Shown piece by piece: positions 8,184 to 16,902 of a stretch of DNA of 64,000 nucleotides; the stretch's first letter is position 1, and the number at the start of each line of letters is the position of its first letter. This DNA is from Micrococcales bacterium (lineage in GTDB: Bacteria; Actinomycetota; Actinomycetes; Actinomycetales; Dermatophilaceae). Position numbers and translations under genes: made by a program. Location of the stretch: contig JAJTBD010000013.1 in assembly GCA_021287075.1 (NCBI GenBank), positions 48,669 through 112,668 of the forward strand, written 5' to 3'. The notes under the pieces were generated by a model. That model ran no database searches. It had not been told where the DNA came from and saw only the letters and a program-made list of their open reading frames with translations.

Positions 8184-9059
8184 ATGCGCCGTATCGCCAC
8201 GGCCGGCATCGCCGCCGGCCTGCTCGCCCTCGCCTCGGCCACCTCGGCCGGCGCCATCAACAGCTACAACGCCAGCCCCGCACCGGAGCGGACCGAGGTC
8301 GGCGCCTATGTCGCCTTCTGGGACTACCCCGACGACGGCAAGGCCGCCCGCTTCGACTGGGTCTGCTCCGGGGCGATGATCGACGACGACACCTTCCTGA
8401 CGGCCGCCCACTGCACCGCCGACTGGCCGGAGGGCGCCCGCCACTTCGTCAGCCTCGAGCAGGACTTCCAGGGCCTGCTGGACCAGCACAAGGACCTCAG
8501 CGCCACCGAGCAGATGGCCCTCTTCCTGGCCAACGGCTGGATCGTGGAGGCCACCCCCCACTCCGACCCGGAATACCCGGGCAACGGCGCCGACTCCCAG
8601 GACATCGCGGTTCTCGACTTCGCCGACCGCGCCGTGACCCCCCAGGACGTCTGGGACTTCACGCCCGCCACGCTGCCGACCGCGGGCCTGCTCGACCAGC
8701 TGGGCGGGCGCACCCTCGACGCGAAGACCTGGTGGTCGGTCGGCTACGGCACCGAGGAGTCCAACCGTGGTCCCGGCGGGCACACCCACCCCGGCGGCGG
8801 CATCCGGATGAAGGCCAAACTCGGCTTCAACGCCCTCAACAAGACCTGGGTCCGGCTGGCCATGAACGAGTCCCGCGGCTACGGCGGCGCCTGCTACGGC
8901 GACTCCGGGGGCCCGGTCTTCACCGAGATCGACGGGCGGCTCATCCTGACCGCCACCACGATCACCGGCGACGGCCCCTGCTATGCCACCAATGTCGTCT
9001 ACCGGATGGACACGGCCGGGGCCCGCGACTTCCTCGACGAGTTCGTCACGCTGCCCTGA
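8184..9059 (+). CDS. Secreted trypsin-like serine protease (S1 family)
   Basis: 291 residues with a Sec-type signal, MRRIATAGIAAGLLALASA, ending near residue 24. The chymotrypsin-fold triad is visible: His76 in FLTAAHCTAD, Asp in the QDIAVLDFAD segment, and Ser in ACYGDSGGPVF. The His/Asp segments are separated by a long loop containing acidic and Gln-rich residues. Cysteines are few (WVCSG, AAHC, GAC, GPC), fitting two or three disulfides. AGGGGA at 8173-8178 precedes the ATG by five bases. The mature enzyme should be extracellular; its target is unknown. A 17-bp hairpin terminates the unit. Confidence 0.92.
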   Translation: MRRIATAGIAAGLLALASATSAGAINSYNASPAPERTEVGAYVAFWDYPDDGKAARFDWVCSGAMIDDDTFLTAAHCTADWPEGARHFVSLEQDFQGLLDQHKDLSATEQMALFLANGWIVEATPHSDPEYPGNGADSQDIAVLDFADRAVTPQDVWDFTPATLPTAGLLDQLGGRTLDAKTWWSVGYGTEESNRGPGGHTHPGGGIRMKAKLGFNALNKTWVRLAMNESRGYGGACYGDSGGPVFTEIDGRLILTATTITGDGPCYATNVVYRMDTAGARDFLDEFVTLP

Positions 9060-9085
9060 CCGACGGGCAGCAGCGCCAGCGCTCA

Positions 9086-9126
9086 CGGCCCGCGTGATCC
9101 CAACGTGTGTGGGATCACGCGGGCCG
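9086..9126 (+). terminator. Perfect 17-bp terminator hairpin after the protease
   Basis: Arms 9086-9102 (CGGCCCGCGTGATCCCA) and 9110-9126 pair without mismatch around a 7-nt loop. Confidence 0.85.
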
Positions 9127-9203
9127 AGCCTGTTCGCCCGGCCCGGCCCACCGGCATACTCGATCATTGATCCCAGACCCCGACGCAAAGGCGGCACCTG
9201 CGC

Positions 9204-10397
9204 ATGTCCCGACTCCAGACGACCGATGGACTGACCGAGGAGCAGGCCGAGCTCATCAAGCTCGTGCGCCAGTTCGTCGAGGAGCAGATCATCCCCGTCG
9301 CCACCGACCTTGAGCACAAGGACGAGTACCCCCAGCAGATCGTCGACGGCATGAAGGAGATGGGGATCTTCGGCCTGATGATCCCCGAGGAGTACGGCGG
9401 CCTCGGCGAGTCGCTGCTCACCTACGCGCTGTGCGTGGAGGAGATCGCGCGCGGCTGGATGAGCGTCTCGGGCATCATCAACACCCACTTCATCGTCGCC
9501 TACATGCTGCTGCACCACGGCACCGAGGAGCAGAAGCAGAAGTACCTGCCCAAGATGGCGACGGGCGAGATCCGCGGCGCCTTCTCGATGTCCGAGCCCG
9601 CGCTCGGCTCCGACGTCTCGGCCATCTCCACCAAGGCCGTCAAGGGCGAGGGCGACGAGTGGACGATCAACGGCCAGAAGATGTGGCTGACCAACGGTGG
9701 CAGCGCCAACCTCGTCGCCGTCCTGGTCAAGACCGACATGGGCGCCGACAGCGTCTACAAGAACATGACGACCTTCCTCGTCGAGAAGGAGTCCGGCTTC
9801 GGCGAGACCGCGCCCGGCGTCACCGTGCCCGGCAAGATCGACAAGATGGGCTACAAGGGCGTCGACACCACCGAGCTCGTCTTCGACAACTACAAGACGA
9901 CCGACGCGCAGATCCTCGGCGGGGAGCCCGGCAAGGGCTTCTACCAGATGATGGACGGCGTCGAGGTCGGCCGCGTCAACGTCGCCGCCCGCGCCTGTGG
10001 CCTCGCCCGCCGCGCCTTCGAGCTCGGCATCTCCTATGCCCAGCAGCGCACGACCTTCGGCAAGCCGATCGCCCAGCACCAGGCGATCATGTTCCGCCTC
10101 GCCGACATGGCCACCAAGGTCGAGGCCTGCCACCAGATGATGGTCAAGGCCGCCAAGCTCAAGGACCGCGGCAAGCGCAACGACCTCGAGGCCGGCATGG
10201 CCAAGTACCTCGCGGCCGAGTACTGCGCCGACGTCGTCGAGCAGTCCTTCCGCATCCACGGCGGCTACGGCTACTCCAAGGAGTACGAGATCGAGCGCCT
10301 CTACCGCGAGGCCCCGATGCTGCTCATCGGCGAGGGCACGGCCGAGATCCAGAAGATGATCATCGGCCGCCGCCTCCTCGAGGACTACAAGCTCTGA
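9204..10397 (+). CDS. Acyl-CoA dehydrogenase
   Basis: 397-residue FAD-dependent acyl-CoA dehydrogenase, introducing the alpha-beta double bond in an acyl-CoA and passing electrons to ETF. Family motifs are GLMIPEEYGGLG, AFSMSEPALGSDVS, WTINGQKMWLTNGG (FAD/substrate), QQRTTFGKPIAQHQAI and IHGGYGYSKEYEIERLYREA. The catalytic base is most likely the Glu in LIGEGTAEIQ near residue 377. Tyr codons here are almost all TAC and codon bias is strong, suggesting high expression. The substrate is not predictable; short- or branched-chain is likely from length. It ends just before a bidirectional hairpin made from the iterated motif. Confidence 0.93.
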   Translation: MSRLQTTDGLTEEQAELIKLVRQFVEEQIIPVATDLEHKDEYPQQIVDGMKEMGIFGLMIPEEYGGLGESLLTYALCVEEIARGWMSVSGIINTHFIVAYMLLHHGTEEQKQKYLPKMATGEIRGAFSMSEPALGSDVSAISTKAVKGEGDEWTINGQKMWLTNGGSANLVAVLVKTDMGADSVYKNMTTFLVEKESGFGETAPGVTVPGKIDKMGYKGVDTTELVFDNYKTTDAQILGGEPGKGFYQMMDGVEVGRVNVAARACGLARRAFELGISYAQQRTTFGKPIAQHQAIMFRLADMATKVEACHQMMVKAAKLKDRGKRNDLEAGMAKYLAAEYCADVVEQSFRIHGGYGYSKEYEIERLYREAPMLLIGEGTAEIQKMIIGRRLLEDYKL

Positions 10398-10421
10398 GGA
10401 TCCTTGACCAGCAGGACCACA

Positions 10422-10456
10422 AGGTATGCCGCGCAGCCCAGCTGCGCGGCATACCT
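10422..10456. terminator. Bidirectional hairpin built from inverted GTATGCCG copies
   Basis: A perfect 16-bp stem, 10422-10437 with 10441-10456, has a 3-nt loop. Each arm begins AGGTATGCCGCGCAG. It lies between convergent genes, so it can serve both. Confidence 0.85.
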
Positions 10457-10474
10457 GCGTCTTGGGGTGGGGGC

Positions 10475-10957
10475 TCAGCCCTCGTCGAAGGCGGGATCGA
10501 ATGCCGCGTCGGCGGCGCGCTCCTTGGGCGTCCTGATCTCGGCGCGTGCGACCTCGTCGGCCTCCTCGGGGTCGGCGTCCTCGGCGGGGGACTGCGGCTC
10601 GGAGGGGGTGGCGGGCTCGTGATGGTGGTGGCCGCCGTCGATGCTCCAGCCGCCGAAGCCGTCGGCGACCGGACCCGCCCCCGAGACCTCGTCGTGGGCC
10701 GCGAGACGGCCGGTGAGCCAGCGCAGGGTCTGGGTGGCCGCCGCCTCGCCCGCGGCGACGGGGTCACCGCCGCCCTCGAGATCCCAGACGGTGGCCTCGT
10801 GCGAGAGGGATCTGCCCTCAGGCCGGAAGGTCGCCTCGACCGTCACGCCGCCCGACTCCGACACGACGGCGGGCCCGAAGGAGACAGGCACCGGCGAGCG
10901 CATGGTGACTGCCTCGATATAGGCAGTCGCGGCCTGGTCCTCAGCAGAGTCGATCAT
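10475..10957 (-). CDS. Hypothetical protein with His-cluster and acidic tail
   Basis: 160 residues, family not recognised. The first 95 residues look folded and beta-rich (VPVSFGPAVVSESGGVTVEATF). A GGHHHHEP segment and a disordered tail rich in Pro, Glu, Asp and Ala follow. No signal peptide or membrane segment is seen. TAACCT lies six bases upstream of the ATG in the reverse direction, suggesting leaderless expression. It is convergent with the acyl-CoA dehydrogenase and divergent from the YflT-like gene. The His cluster could bind metal, but nothing else supports that. Confidence 0.7.
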   Translation of the reverse strand: MIDSAEDQAATAYIEAVTMRSPVPVSFGPAVVSESGGVTVEATFRPEGRSLSHEATVWDLEGGGDPVAAGEAAATQTLRWLTGRLAAHDEVSGAGPVADGFGGWSIDGGHHHHEPATPSEPQSPAEDADPEEADEVARAEIRTPKERAADAAFDPAFDEG

Positions 10958-11041
10958 CTGCCGAGGTTAGCGGACTGAGGGCGCGCGCAGCCCCGCGTCA
11001 GCGCACGAGCCTGCTCCCGGTCGACTCCGAGGGACGGGTGA

Positions 11042-11047
11042 GACAAT
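11042..11047 (+). promoter_or_regulatory. -10 element GACAAT of a leaderless promoter
   Basis: GACAAT is followed by exactly seven bases and then ATG 11055. The spacing predicts transcription starting at the A of the start codon. Confidence 0.55.
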
Positions 11048-11054
11048 GGCCGGC

Positions 11055-11684
11055 ATGAGCTCGACCTCGCCCGGCCTGTCCGCCGCCCGCGCCAACCTCC
11101 AGTTGCAGTACCCCATGTCCCTGGGGACCTATGAGAGGTATGAGGACGCGCAGCGGGCGGTCGACTACCTGGCCGACCACGAGTTCCCCGTCGAGAACGT
11201 CCTGATCGTCGGCACCGACCTCAAGCAGCTCGAGCGCGTCACCGGGCGCATCACCCGGGGACGCATCGCGCTCGGCGGCCTGATGTCGGGTGCTTGGCTG
11301 GGTGCCTTCGTGGCGATGGTCTTCATGCTCTTCGACAGCGCCAACAGCACCCCGGCGATGATGCTCTCGACGATCCTGTTCGGCGCCGTCTTCGGCCTCG
11401 TGTGGGCCCTGATCGGCTATGCGATGACCCGGGGCCGGCGCGACTTCGCCTCGGTGACCCAGGTCGTGGCGACCCGCTATGAGGTCCTCGTCGAGCACCG
11501 CTTCGTGCAGCAGGGCCGGGACCTGCTCACCGAGATGGACCCGATGGCCGCCGCCCAGGCCCAGGTCGCCCGGGCCCGCGCCGAGGCGGAGGCCGCCCAG
11601 GCACAGGCCCAGCCGCAGGGGCAGTCGCAACCGCAGGCGCAGCCGCAGTCGCGTCCGGAGGAGCCGGCCGGCCCTCAGGCCTGA
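11055..11684 (+). CDS. YflT/general stress protein 17M-like membrane protein
   Basis: 209 residues from the chosen start. An N-terminal YflT-like (GsP17M) domain, LGTYERYEDAQRAVDYLAD followed by NVLIVGTDLKQLERVTG, leads to a Gly-rich transmembrane pair at about residues 75-115 (GGLMSGAWLGAFVAMVFMLF and STILFGAVFGLVWALIGYAM). The C-terminal third is a low-complexity Ala/Gln/Pro tail. ATG 11055 is preferred over 11046 because the earlier ATG lies inside the -10 hexamer. Homologues are general-stress proteins of unknown biochemistry. The 3' end overlaps the convergent aminopeptidase gene by 10 bp. Confidence 0.85.
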   Translation: MSSTSPGLSAARANLQLQYPMSLGTYERYEDAQRAVDYLADHEFPVENVLIVGTDLKQLERVTGRITRGRIALGGLMSGAWLGAFVAMVFMLFDSANSTPAMMLSTILFGAVFGLVWALIGYAMTRGRRDFASVTQVVATRYEVLVEHRFVQQGRDLLTEMDPMAAAQAQVARARAEAEAAQAQAQPQGQSQPQAQPQSRPEEPAGPQA

Positions 11685-13165
11685 GCGATCCGGGCGATCC
11701 ACGCCTCGACGTCGGCGGAGGTGCGCGGCATGTCGGCCGAGAGCACCTCGCAGCCGTCCTCGGTCACCACGACGTCGTCCTCGATGCGCACACCGATGCC
11801 GCGGAAGCGCTCGGGCGCCAGCAGGTCGTCTGCCTTGAAGTAGAGGCCGGGCTCGACGGTGAGGACCATGCCGGGGGCCAGCTCGCCGTCCATGTACTCC
11901 GCGCGGGTGGCCAGCGCGCAGTCGTGCACGTCGATGCCGAGGTGGTGGGAGGTGCCGTGCACCATCCAGCGCCGGTGGTACTGGCCGTGCTCGGTGTCGA
12001 GGGTGCCCTCGACGTCGATGCCCTCGGGCAGCAGCCCCCAGCGGTGCAGGTGCTCGGCGATGACGCGGATCGCGGCGGCGTGGATGTCGGAGAACCGCGC
12101 GCCGGGGCGGACGGCGGCGATGCCGGCCTCCTGCGCGGCATACACCGCGTCATAGATCTCGCGCTGGGCATCGGTGAAGCGGCCGGAGACCGGCAGGGTG
12201 CGGGTGATGTCGGCGGTGAAGAGGCTGTCGACCTCCACCCCGGCGTCGATCAGCACGAGGTCGCCCTCGTGGACCTCGCCGGTGTTCTTGATCCAGTGCA
12301 GCGTGTTGGCGTGGTCGCCGGCCGCGCAGATCGAGTCATAGCCCACGCCGTTGCCCTGGTGGCGGGCGTGCAGGCCGAAGACGCCCTCGATCCAGCGCTC
12401 GCCGCGGCCGCGCTCGAGTGCCTCGCCCATGCCGGCGATGACGGCCTCGAAGCCGGTGTGGGTGGCCGCGACCGCCTCGCGCATCTGGTCGATCTCCCAC
12501 TCGTCCTTGACCAGCCGCAGCGTGGAGGCGGCGTGGCTGAGCGCGTCGTCCTGCTCGGCGGCCTGCTCCTGGGCGACCGACGCGGCGCTGCGGGCCGCCT
12601 CGACGATGCCGGCGACCTGGGTGTCGGCCTCGCGGATGACGCGGATCGTCACCACCCCCGCGTCCTTGCCGACGGCGGGCTCGAAGTCGTCGATGTGGCG
12701 CGCGCGCAGCCCGAGCTCGGCCTCCATGTCGGCCAGCGTCGGCCGGGCGCCCACCCAGAACTCGCCATAGCGGGCGTCGCCGAAGAACTCGTCGGTGTCG
12801 CGGTCGGCGAGCGGCCGGAAGAAGAGCTGGGCCTCGTGGCCGCCCTCCTCCAGGGGCTCGAGCACCAGGACCGCGTCGGGCTCGCGGTCGGCGCCGAGGC
12901 CGGTGAGGTGGGCGAAAGCGCTGTGCGGGCGGAAGACATAGTCGGTGTCGTTGGAGCGCACCTTGAGCCCGCCGGCCGGGATGACCAGCCGCTCGCCCGG
13001 GAACGCGGCGGCCAGCGCCTCCCGCCGCTGCGCGGCATACGCGGCGACCTCGGCCCGCTCGGGGGTGGCGACCGCGCGCGGGGCCCAGCCGGACGCCACG
13101 AACTCGCGGAACTCGTCGGTGGTGGGGCGGGCGCGGTTGTCGGACTGCTTCTGCTCTTCGCTCAC
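11675..13165 (-). CDS. pepP: Xaa-Pro aminopeptidase (aminopeptidase P, M24B)
   Basis: 496 residues. An N-terminal AMP_N domain (RLVIPAGGLKVRSNDTDYVF) is followed by a pita-bread M24 domain. Metal ligands are in place: the two Asp in LIDAGVEVDSLFTADITRT, His in the HLGIDVHDC region, Glu in LTVEPGLYF, and Glu in GVRIEDDVVV. The HGTSHHLGIDVHD segment is typical of PepP. The enzyme releases an N-terminal residue preceding proline and uses two Mn2+ ions in the cytoplasm. The start is GTG 13165. The gene overlaps the convergent stress-protein gene by 10 bp. Confidence 0.93.
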   Translation of the reverse strand: MSEEQKQSDNRARPTTDEFREFVASGWAPRAVATPERAEVAAYAAQRREALAAAFPGERLVIPAGGLKVRSNDTDYVFRPHSAFAHLTGLGADREPDAVLVLEPLEEGGHEAQLFFRPLADRDTDEFFGDARYGEFWVGARPTLADMEAELGLRARHIDDFEPAVGKDAGVVTIRVIREADTQVAGIVEAARSAASVAQEQAAEQDDALSHAASTLRLVKDEWEIDQMREAVAATHTGFEAVIAGMGEALERGRGERWIEGVFGLHARHQGNGVGYDSICAAGDHANTLHWIKNTGEVHEGDLVLIDAGVEVDSLFTADITRTLPVSGRFTDAQREIYDAVYAAQEAGIAAVRPGARFSDIHAAAIRVIAEHLHRWGLLPEGIDVEGTLDTEHGQYHRRWMVHGTSHHLGIDVHDCALATRAEYMDGELAPGMVLTVEPGLYFKADDLLAPERFRGIGVRIEDDVVVTEDGCEVLSADMPRTSADVEAWIARIAQA

Positions 13166-13208
13166 CCCGCCATGGTGCCACCCCGATCGGGTATGCCGGG
13201 TGCGCCCC

Positions 13209-13214
13209 TAGTCT
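13209..13214 (+). promoter_or_regulatory. -10 element TAGTCT of a leaderless promoter
   Basis: TAGTCT, seven bases, then ATG 13222. This fits the leaderless pattern seen repeatedly in this window. Confidence 0.55.
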
Positions 13215-13221
13215 GGGCGGC

Positions 13222-13506
13222 ATGGCCTTCTTCGCGATCACCTATACCTATGCCGCCGACCCGCGCATCGACGAGCTGCGCCCCGAGCACCGCGCCTATC
13301 TGGCCGCGCTGGCCGAGCAGGGGCTGCTCAAGGCCTCCGGGCCGTGCCCCGGCACCGAGCCCGCCCAGGCGCTGCTGGTCCTTGACGTGGACTCGCGCGA
13401 GGTGGTCGAGTCGCTGCTGGCCGACGACCCCTTCCAGTCGGCCGGTCTGGTGCACCAGACCGACATCGTCGAGTGGAACCCGATCATCGGCGTCTTCGCC
13501 TCCTGA
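13222..13506 (+). CDS. YciI-like protein
   Basis: 94-residue YciI/dimeric alpha-beta barrel protein. It starts MAFFAITYTYAADPRIDELR, with HRAYLAALAEQGLLKASGP and the ALLVLDVDSREVVESLLADDPF block typical of the family. The conserved Asp/His pair thought to act in YciI enzymes may be present (RPEHRAYL, DDPF). No specific reaction is known. It is monocistronic by position, with a long inverted repeat immediately downstream. Confidence 0.88.
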   Translation: MAFFAITYTYAADPRIDELRPEHRAYLAALAEQGLLKASGPCPGTEPAQALLVLDVDSREVVESLLADDPFQSAGLVHQTDIVEWNPIIGVFAS

Positions 13507-13520
13507 CCGCCCCGGCCACC

Positions 13521-13594
13521 CGCCCCGGTTGCGTTGAAAACACTGGTTTCAACGCCACACCGGGGCGGTTGGCGTTGAAACCAGTGTTGTCAAC
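13521..13594. repeat. Nested inverted repeats between convergent genes
   Basis: GTTGAAAACACTGGTTTCAA begins at 13533 and its near-perfect reverse complement ends at 13594 (21-nt arms, one mismatch). CCGCCCCGGT/ACCGGGGCGG encloses the first arm. Each arm also folds on itself (GTTGAAA/TTTCAAC). It is comparatively AT-rich. It probably terminates both yciI and glpD, but the layout looks like an inserted mobile palindrome. Confidence 0.7.
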
Positions 13595-13597
13595 GGG

Positions 13598-15295
13598 TCA
13601 GAGGTCGCGGTCGGGGGCGGCGCGGCGGGCGGCGTCGGCGCTCTCGTCGTCGGGCATCGTCTGGCTCGACATCTCGGCCTCGACCCGCCGGCGGTAGAGG
13701 CCGACCTCCCACTCGATCTGCGCCTCGTCCCAGCCCAGGATCGGGGCGAGCAGCCGGGCCGCGTGCGGCGCCGCCTCGAGCCCCCGGTCGCGGGCCTCGA
13801 TCGAGATGCGGGTGCGGCGGGTCAGCACGTCGGTGACGTGCAGGGCGCCCTCGCTCGCGGCGGCATAGACGACCTCGGCCTTGAGGTGGCGCTCGCCGCC
13901 GGGCAGGAGCTCGCCGAGCTCGGGGTCTGCCGCGATGAGGGCCAGCAGCTCGGGGGTGAGGCTGCCGTAGCGGCCGAACAGGCCCGACACGAGATCGGGC
14001 TCGATGCCGGCTGAGGTGGCCAGCACGGCCAGACGCCCCTTGACCTCCGACCAGCGCTCGGCGCCGAGCAGCGGCACCCGCTCGGTGCGGGAGGCGGGCC
14101 GTTCGTCCCCGAGGTCGGACAGGGCGGCGTCGACGGCGTCGGCGGCCATCACCCGATAGGTCGTGTACTTGCCGCCGGCGATGAGGGTCAGGCCGGGGAC
14201 CGGTGTGGCCACGACGTGCTCGCGTGAGAGCTTGGTCGTCGCGTCCTCCTCCTTGCCCTGGATGAGGGGGCGCAGCCCGGCATAGACGCCGTCGATATCG
14301 CTGCGGGACAAGGGATTTGTCAGGACGGCGTTGACGGTGTCGAGCAGATAGCCGATGTCGGCCGAGGTCGCCGCGGGGTGGGAGCGGTCGTGGTGCCAGT
14401 CGGTGTCGGTCGTCCCGATGATCCAGTGGTGCTCCCACGGGATGATGAAGAGCACGGACTTCTCGGTGCGCAGGATGACGCCCGTCTCGGAGTCGATGCG
14501 GTCGCGCGGGACCACGAGGTGGACCCCCTTGCTGGCCCGCACCCGCAGCGGCTCCGCACCGCCGGCCATCCGCTGGATGTCATCGCTCCAGACGCCGGCC
14601 GCCCCGATGACCCGCTTGGCGCGGATGTCGAACTCCTCGCCGGTGACGCCGTCGCGGGCGCGCACCCCGACGACGCGGTCGTCGTGCCGGATGATCTCGG
14701 TGGCGGCGACCCGGTTGGCGACATGGGCGCCGTTGGCGGCCGCGGTGCGGACCAGCTCGAGGACGAACCGTGCGTCGTCGACCTGGGCGTCGTAGTACTG
14801 GATCGCGCCGGTGAGGGCGTCGGGGCGCAGACTGGGCATCAGCTCGAGGGCGGCCTTGCGTGAGAGGTGCCGGTGGCGGGGGAGCCCGCCGGTCTGGCGC
14901 ACGCCGAAGGCGAGCCCGTCATAGAGCGCGACACCGGAGCCGACATAGAAGCGCTCCCACGCCGGCTTCTGGAGCGGATACATGAAGGCGACCGGCCGCA
15001 CGAGGTGCGGGGCGACCTTGGTCAGCAGCAGCTGGCGCTCCTGGAGGGCCTCGTGGACGAGGGCGAAGTCGAGCATCTCCAGATAGCGCAGGCCGCCGTG
15101 GATGAGCTTGCTGGAGCGGGAGGAGGTGCCCGACCCGTAGTCGCGGGTCTCGATCAGCCCGGTGTCCAGTCCCCGCGTCACGGCGTCGAGGGCGGTGCCG
15201 GCACCGACGACGCCGCCGCCGATGACGAGGACATCGAGTTCGTGCCCGGACTGGAGACGGCGCATGGCGGCCCGGCGGGCGGTGGGGGAGAGCAT
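13598..15295 (-). CDS. glpD: Glycerol-3-phosphate dehydrogenase, FAD-dependent
   Basis: 565 residues. The N-terminal dinucleotide fold is DVLVIGGGVVGAGTALDAVTR with the GlpD signature segments TSSRSSKLIHGGLRYLE and IIPWEHHWIIGTTDTDW. AGGKYTTYRVMA lies near residue 375 and a C-terminal DAO_C domain fills about 400-520. It oxidises sn-glycerol-3-phosphate to DHAP and feeds the quinone pool at the membrane. It overlaps the glycerol kinase stop by one base (TGATG), so translation is coupled and both steps of glycerol use are co-expressed. No glpF facilitator is seen alongside. The tail of about 30 residues is charged and variable. Confidence 0.96.
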   Translation of the reverse strand: MLSPTARRAAMRRLQSGHELDVLVIGGGVVGAGTALDAVTRGLDTGLIETRDYGSGTSSRSSKLIHGGLRYLEMLDFALVHEALQERQLLLTKVAPHLVRPVAFMYPLQKPAWERFYVGSGVALYDGLAFGVRQTGGLPRHRHLSRKAALELMPSLRPDALTGAIQYYDAQVDDARFVLELVRTAAANGAHVANRVAATEIIRHDDRVVGVRARDGVTGEEFDIRAKRVIGAAGVWSDDIQRMAGGAEPLRVRASKGVHLVVPRDRIDSETGVILRTEKSVLFIIPWEHHWIIGTTDTDWHHDRSHPAATSADIGYLLDTVNAVLTNPLSRSDIDGVYAGLRPLIQGKEEDATTKLSREHVVATPVPGLTLIAGGKYTTYRVMAADAVDAALSDLGDERPASRTERVPLLGAERWSEVKGRLAVLATSAGIEPDLVSGLFGRYGSLTPELLALIAADPELGELLPGGERHLKAEVVYAAASEGALHVTDVLTRRTRISIEARDRGLEAAPHAARLLAPILGWDEAQIEWEVGLYRRRVEAEMSSQTMPDDESADAARRAAPDRDL

Positions 15296-16827
15296 CAGCC
15301 GTCCACCTCCACCCAGTCGAGGGTGCGTTCGACCGCCCGCTTCCAGCGTGCGTGGCCCTCGGCGCGCTGCTCCTCGGACCAGGTCGGCTCCCAGCGCTCG
15401 GCCTCGGCCCAGTTGGCCCGCAGCTCGTCGGCGCCGGACCAGAAGCCCGTGGCCAGACCGGCGGCGTATGCCGCGCCCAGCGCCGTCGTCTCGGGCACCT
15501 TGGGCTTGGAGACGGGCACCCCGAGGATGTCGGCCTGGAGCTGCATGCACAGACGGTTGGCGGTCACGCCGCCATCGACCTTGAGCACGTCGAGGTCGAT
15601 GGCGCTGCCGTGTGCCTCGGTGTCGGCCACCATCGCGTCGGCGACATCGCGGGACTGATAGCAGATGGCCTCCAGCGTCGCCCGCGCGATGTGGGAGCTG
15701 GTGTTGAAGCGGGACAGACCCACGATCGCGCCGCGGGCGTCGGAGCGCCAGTAGGGGGCGAACAGCCCCGAGAACGCAGGCACGAAGACGACCCCGCCGG
15801 AGTCGTCGACCTTGGCGGCCAGCGCCTCCACGTCGTCGGCGCGGGTGATGATGCCGAGCTGGTCGCGCAGCCACTGGACGGCCGAGCCGGTGACGGCGAT
15901 CGAGCCCTCGAGGGCATAGACCGGGTCGTCCTCACCGAGCTGGTAGGCCACCGTCGTCAGCAGCCCGTGCTTGCTCCGGACGATCTCGTTGCCAGTGTTG
16001 AGAAGCATGAAATTGCCTGTGCCATAAGTGTTCTTGGCCTCGCCGGGGGAGAAGCAGACCTGCCCGACGGTCGCCGCCTGCTGGTCGCCGAGGACCCCGG
16101 TGACCGGCACGTCGGCCCGCATCCGGGTCCGCGCGGTCGTGCCGTATGCCGTGGGGTGGGAGCTCGGCCGGATGTCCGGCAGCATCGTGCGGGGGATGCC
16201 GAAGAAGCCCAGGAGCTCCTCGTCCCACTCGAGGGTCTCCAGGTCCATGAGCATCGTGCGGCTGGCATTGGTCACGTCGGTGACATGCGTGCCGCCGTCG
16301 GGCCCGCCGGTCATGTTCCATATGAGCCAGGTGTCGGGGGTGCCGAAGATGGCGTCGCCCCGCTCGGCCGCCTCGCGGGCCCCTTCGACATTGTCGAGGA
16401 CCCACTGGATCTTGCCCGCGGAGAAATAGGTCGCGGGGGGCAGGCCCGCCTTGCGCCGGATGACATCGCCGCGCCCGTCGCGCTCCAGGGCGGCCGCGAT
16501 GCGGTCGGTGCGGGTGTCCTGCCAGACGATGGCATTGGTCAGCGGCCGGCCGGTGGTGCGGTCCCACACGATCGTGGTCTCGCGCTGGTTGGTGATGCCG
16601 ATGGCCGCGAGGTCGCCGCCCTGGAGGCCGGCCTTGGCCAGGGCCGTGCCCACGACGGTCTGGGTGCGCTCCCAGATCTCGAGGGGGTTGTGCTCGACCC
16701 AGCCGGCCCGGGGCATGATCTGCTCGTGCTCGAGCTGGTGGTGGGCCACCTCTGCACCGTCGTGGTCGAAGATCATGAACCGGGTGCTGGTCGTGCCCTG
16801 GTCGACAGCTCCCACGAAGTCAGCCAT
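15295..16827 (-). CDS. glpK: Glycerol kinase
   Basis: 510-residue FGGY-family kinase, phosphorylating glycerol with ATP. Motifs are [65 protein letters not shown] and [28 protein letters not shown] lies in the second FGGY domain. Length is normal for the family. The reverse-strand TAGGCT lies exactly seven bases before the ATG, so expression is probably leaderless. It is the first gene of a two-gene operon with glpD. The codon pair for Ala-Tyr near the C-terminus uses GCA-TAC and carries one copy of the iterated octamer. Confidence 0.97.
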   Translation of the reverse strand: MADFVGAVDQGTTSTRFMIFDHDGAEVAHHQLEHEQIMPRAGWVEHNPLEIWERTQTVVGTALAKAGLQGGDLAAIGITNQRETTIVWDRTTGRPLTNAIVWQDTRTDRIAAALERDGRGDVIRRKAGLPPATYFSAGKIQWVLDNVEGAREAAERGDAIFGTPDTWLIWNMTGGPDGGTHVTDVTNASRTMLMDLETLEWDEELLGFFGIPRTMLPDIRPSSHPTAYGTTARTRMRADVPVTGVLGDQQAATVGQVCFSPGEAKNTYGTGNFMLLNTGNEIVRSKHGLLTTVAYQLGEDDPVYALEGSIAVTGSAVQWLRDQLGIITRADDVEALAAKVDDSGGVVFVPAFSGLFAPYWRSDARGAIVGLSRFNTSSHIARATLEAICYQSRDVADAMVADTEAHGSAIDLDVLKVDGGVTANRLCMQLQADILGVPVSKPKVPETTALGAAYAAGLATGFWSGADELRANWAEAERWEPTWSEEQRAEGHARWKRAVERTLDWVEVDG

Positions 16828-16834
16828 GGACGGC

Positions 16835-16840
16835 AGCCTA
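16835..16840 (-). promoter_or_regulatory. -10 element TAGGCT for glpK-glpD
   Basis: TAGGCT in reverse direction, then seven bases, then the glpK ATG at 16827. Leaderless pattern. Confidence 0.6.
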
Positions 16841-16902
16841 CGTGCGCGCCGCGGTGCGGCGACGGCATACCGGCTGTGATCTGGGTGGGCGTGCGGGGCC
16901 GG

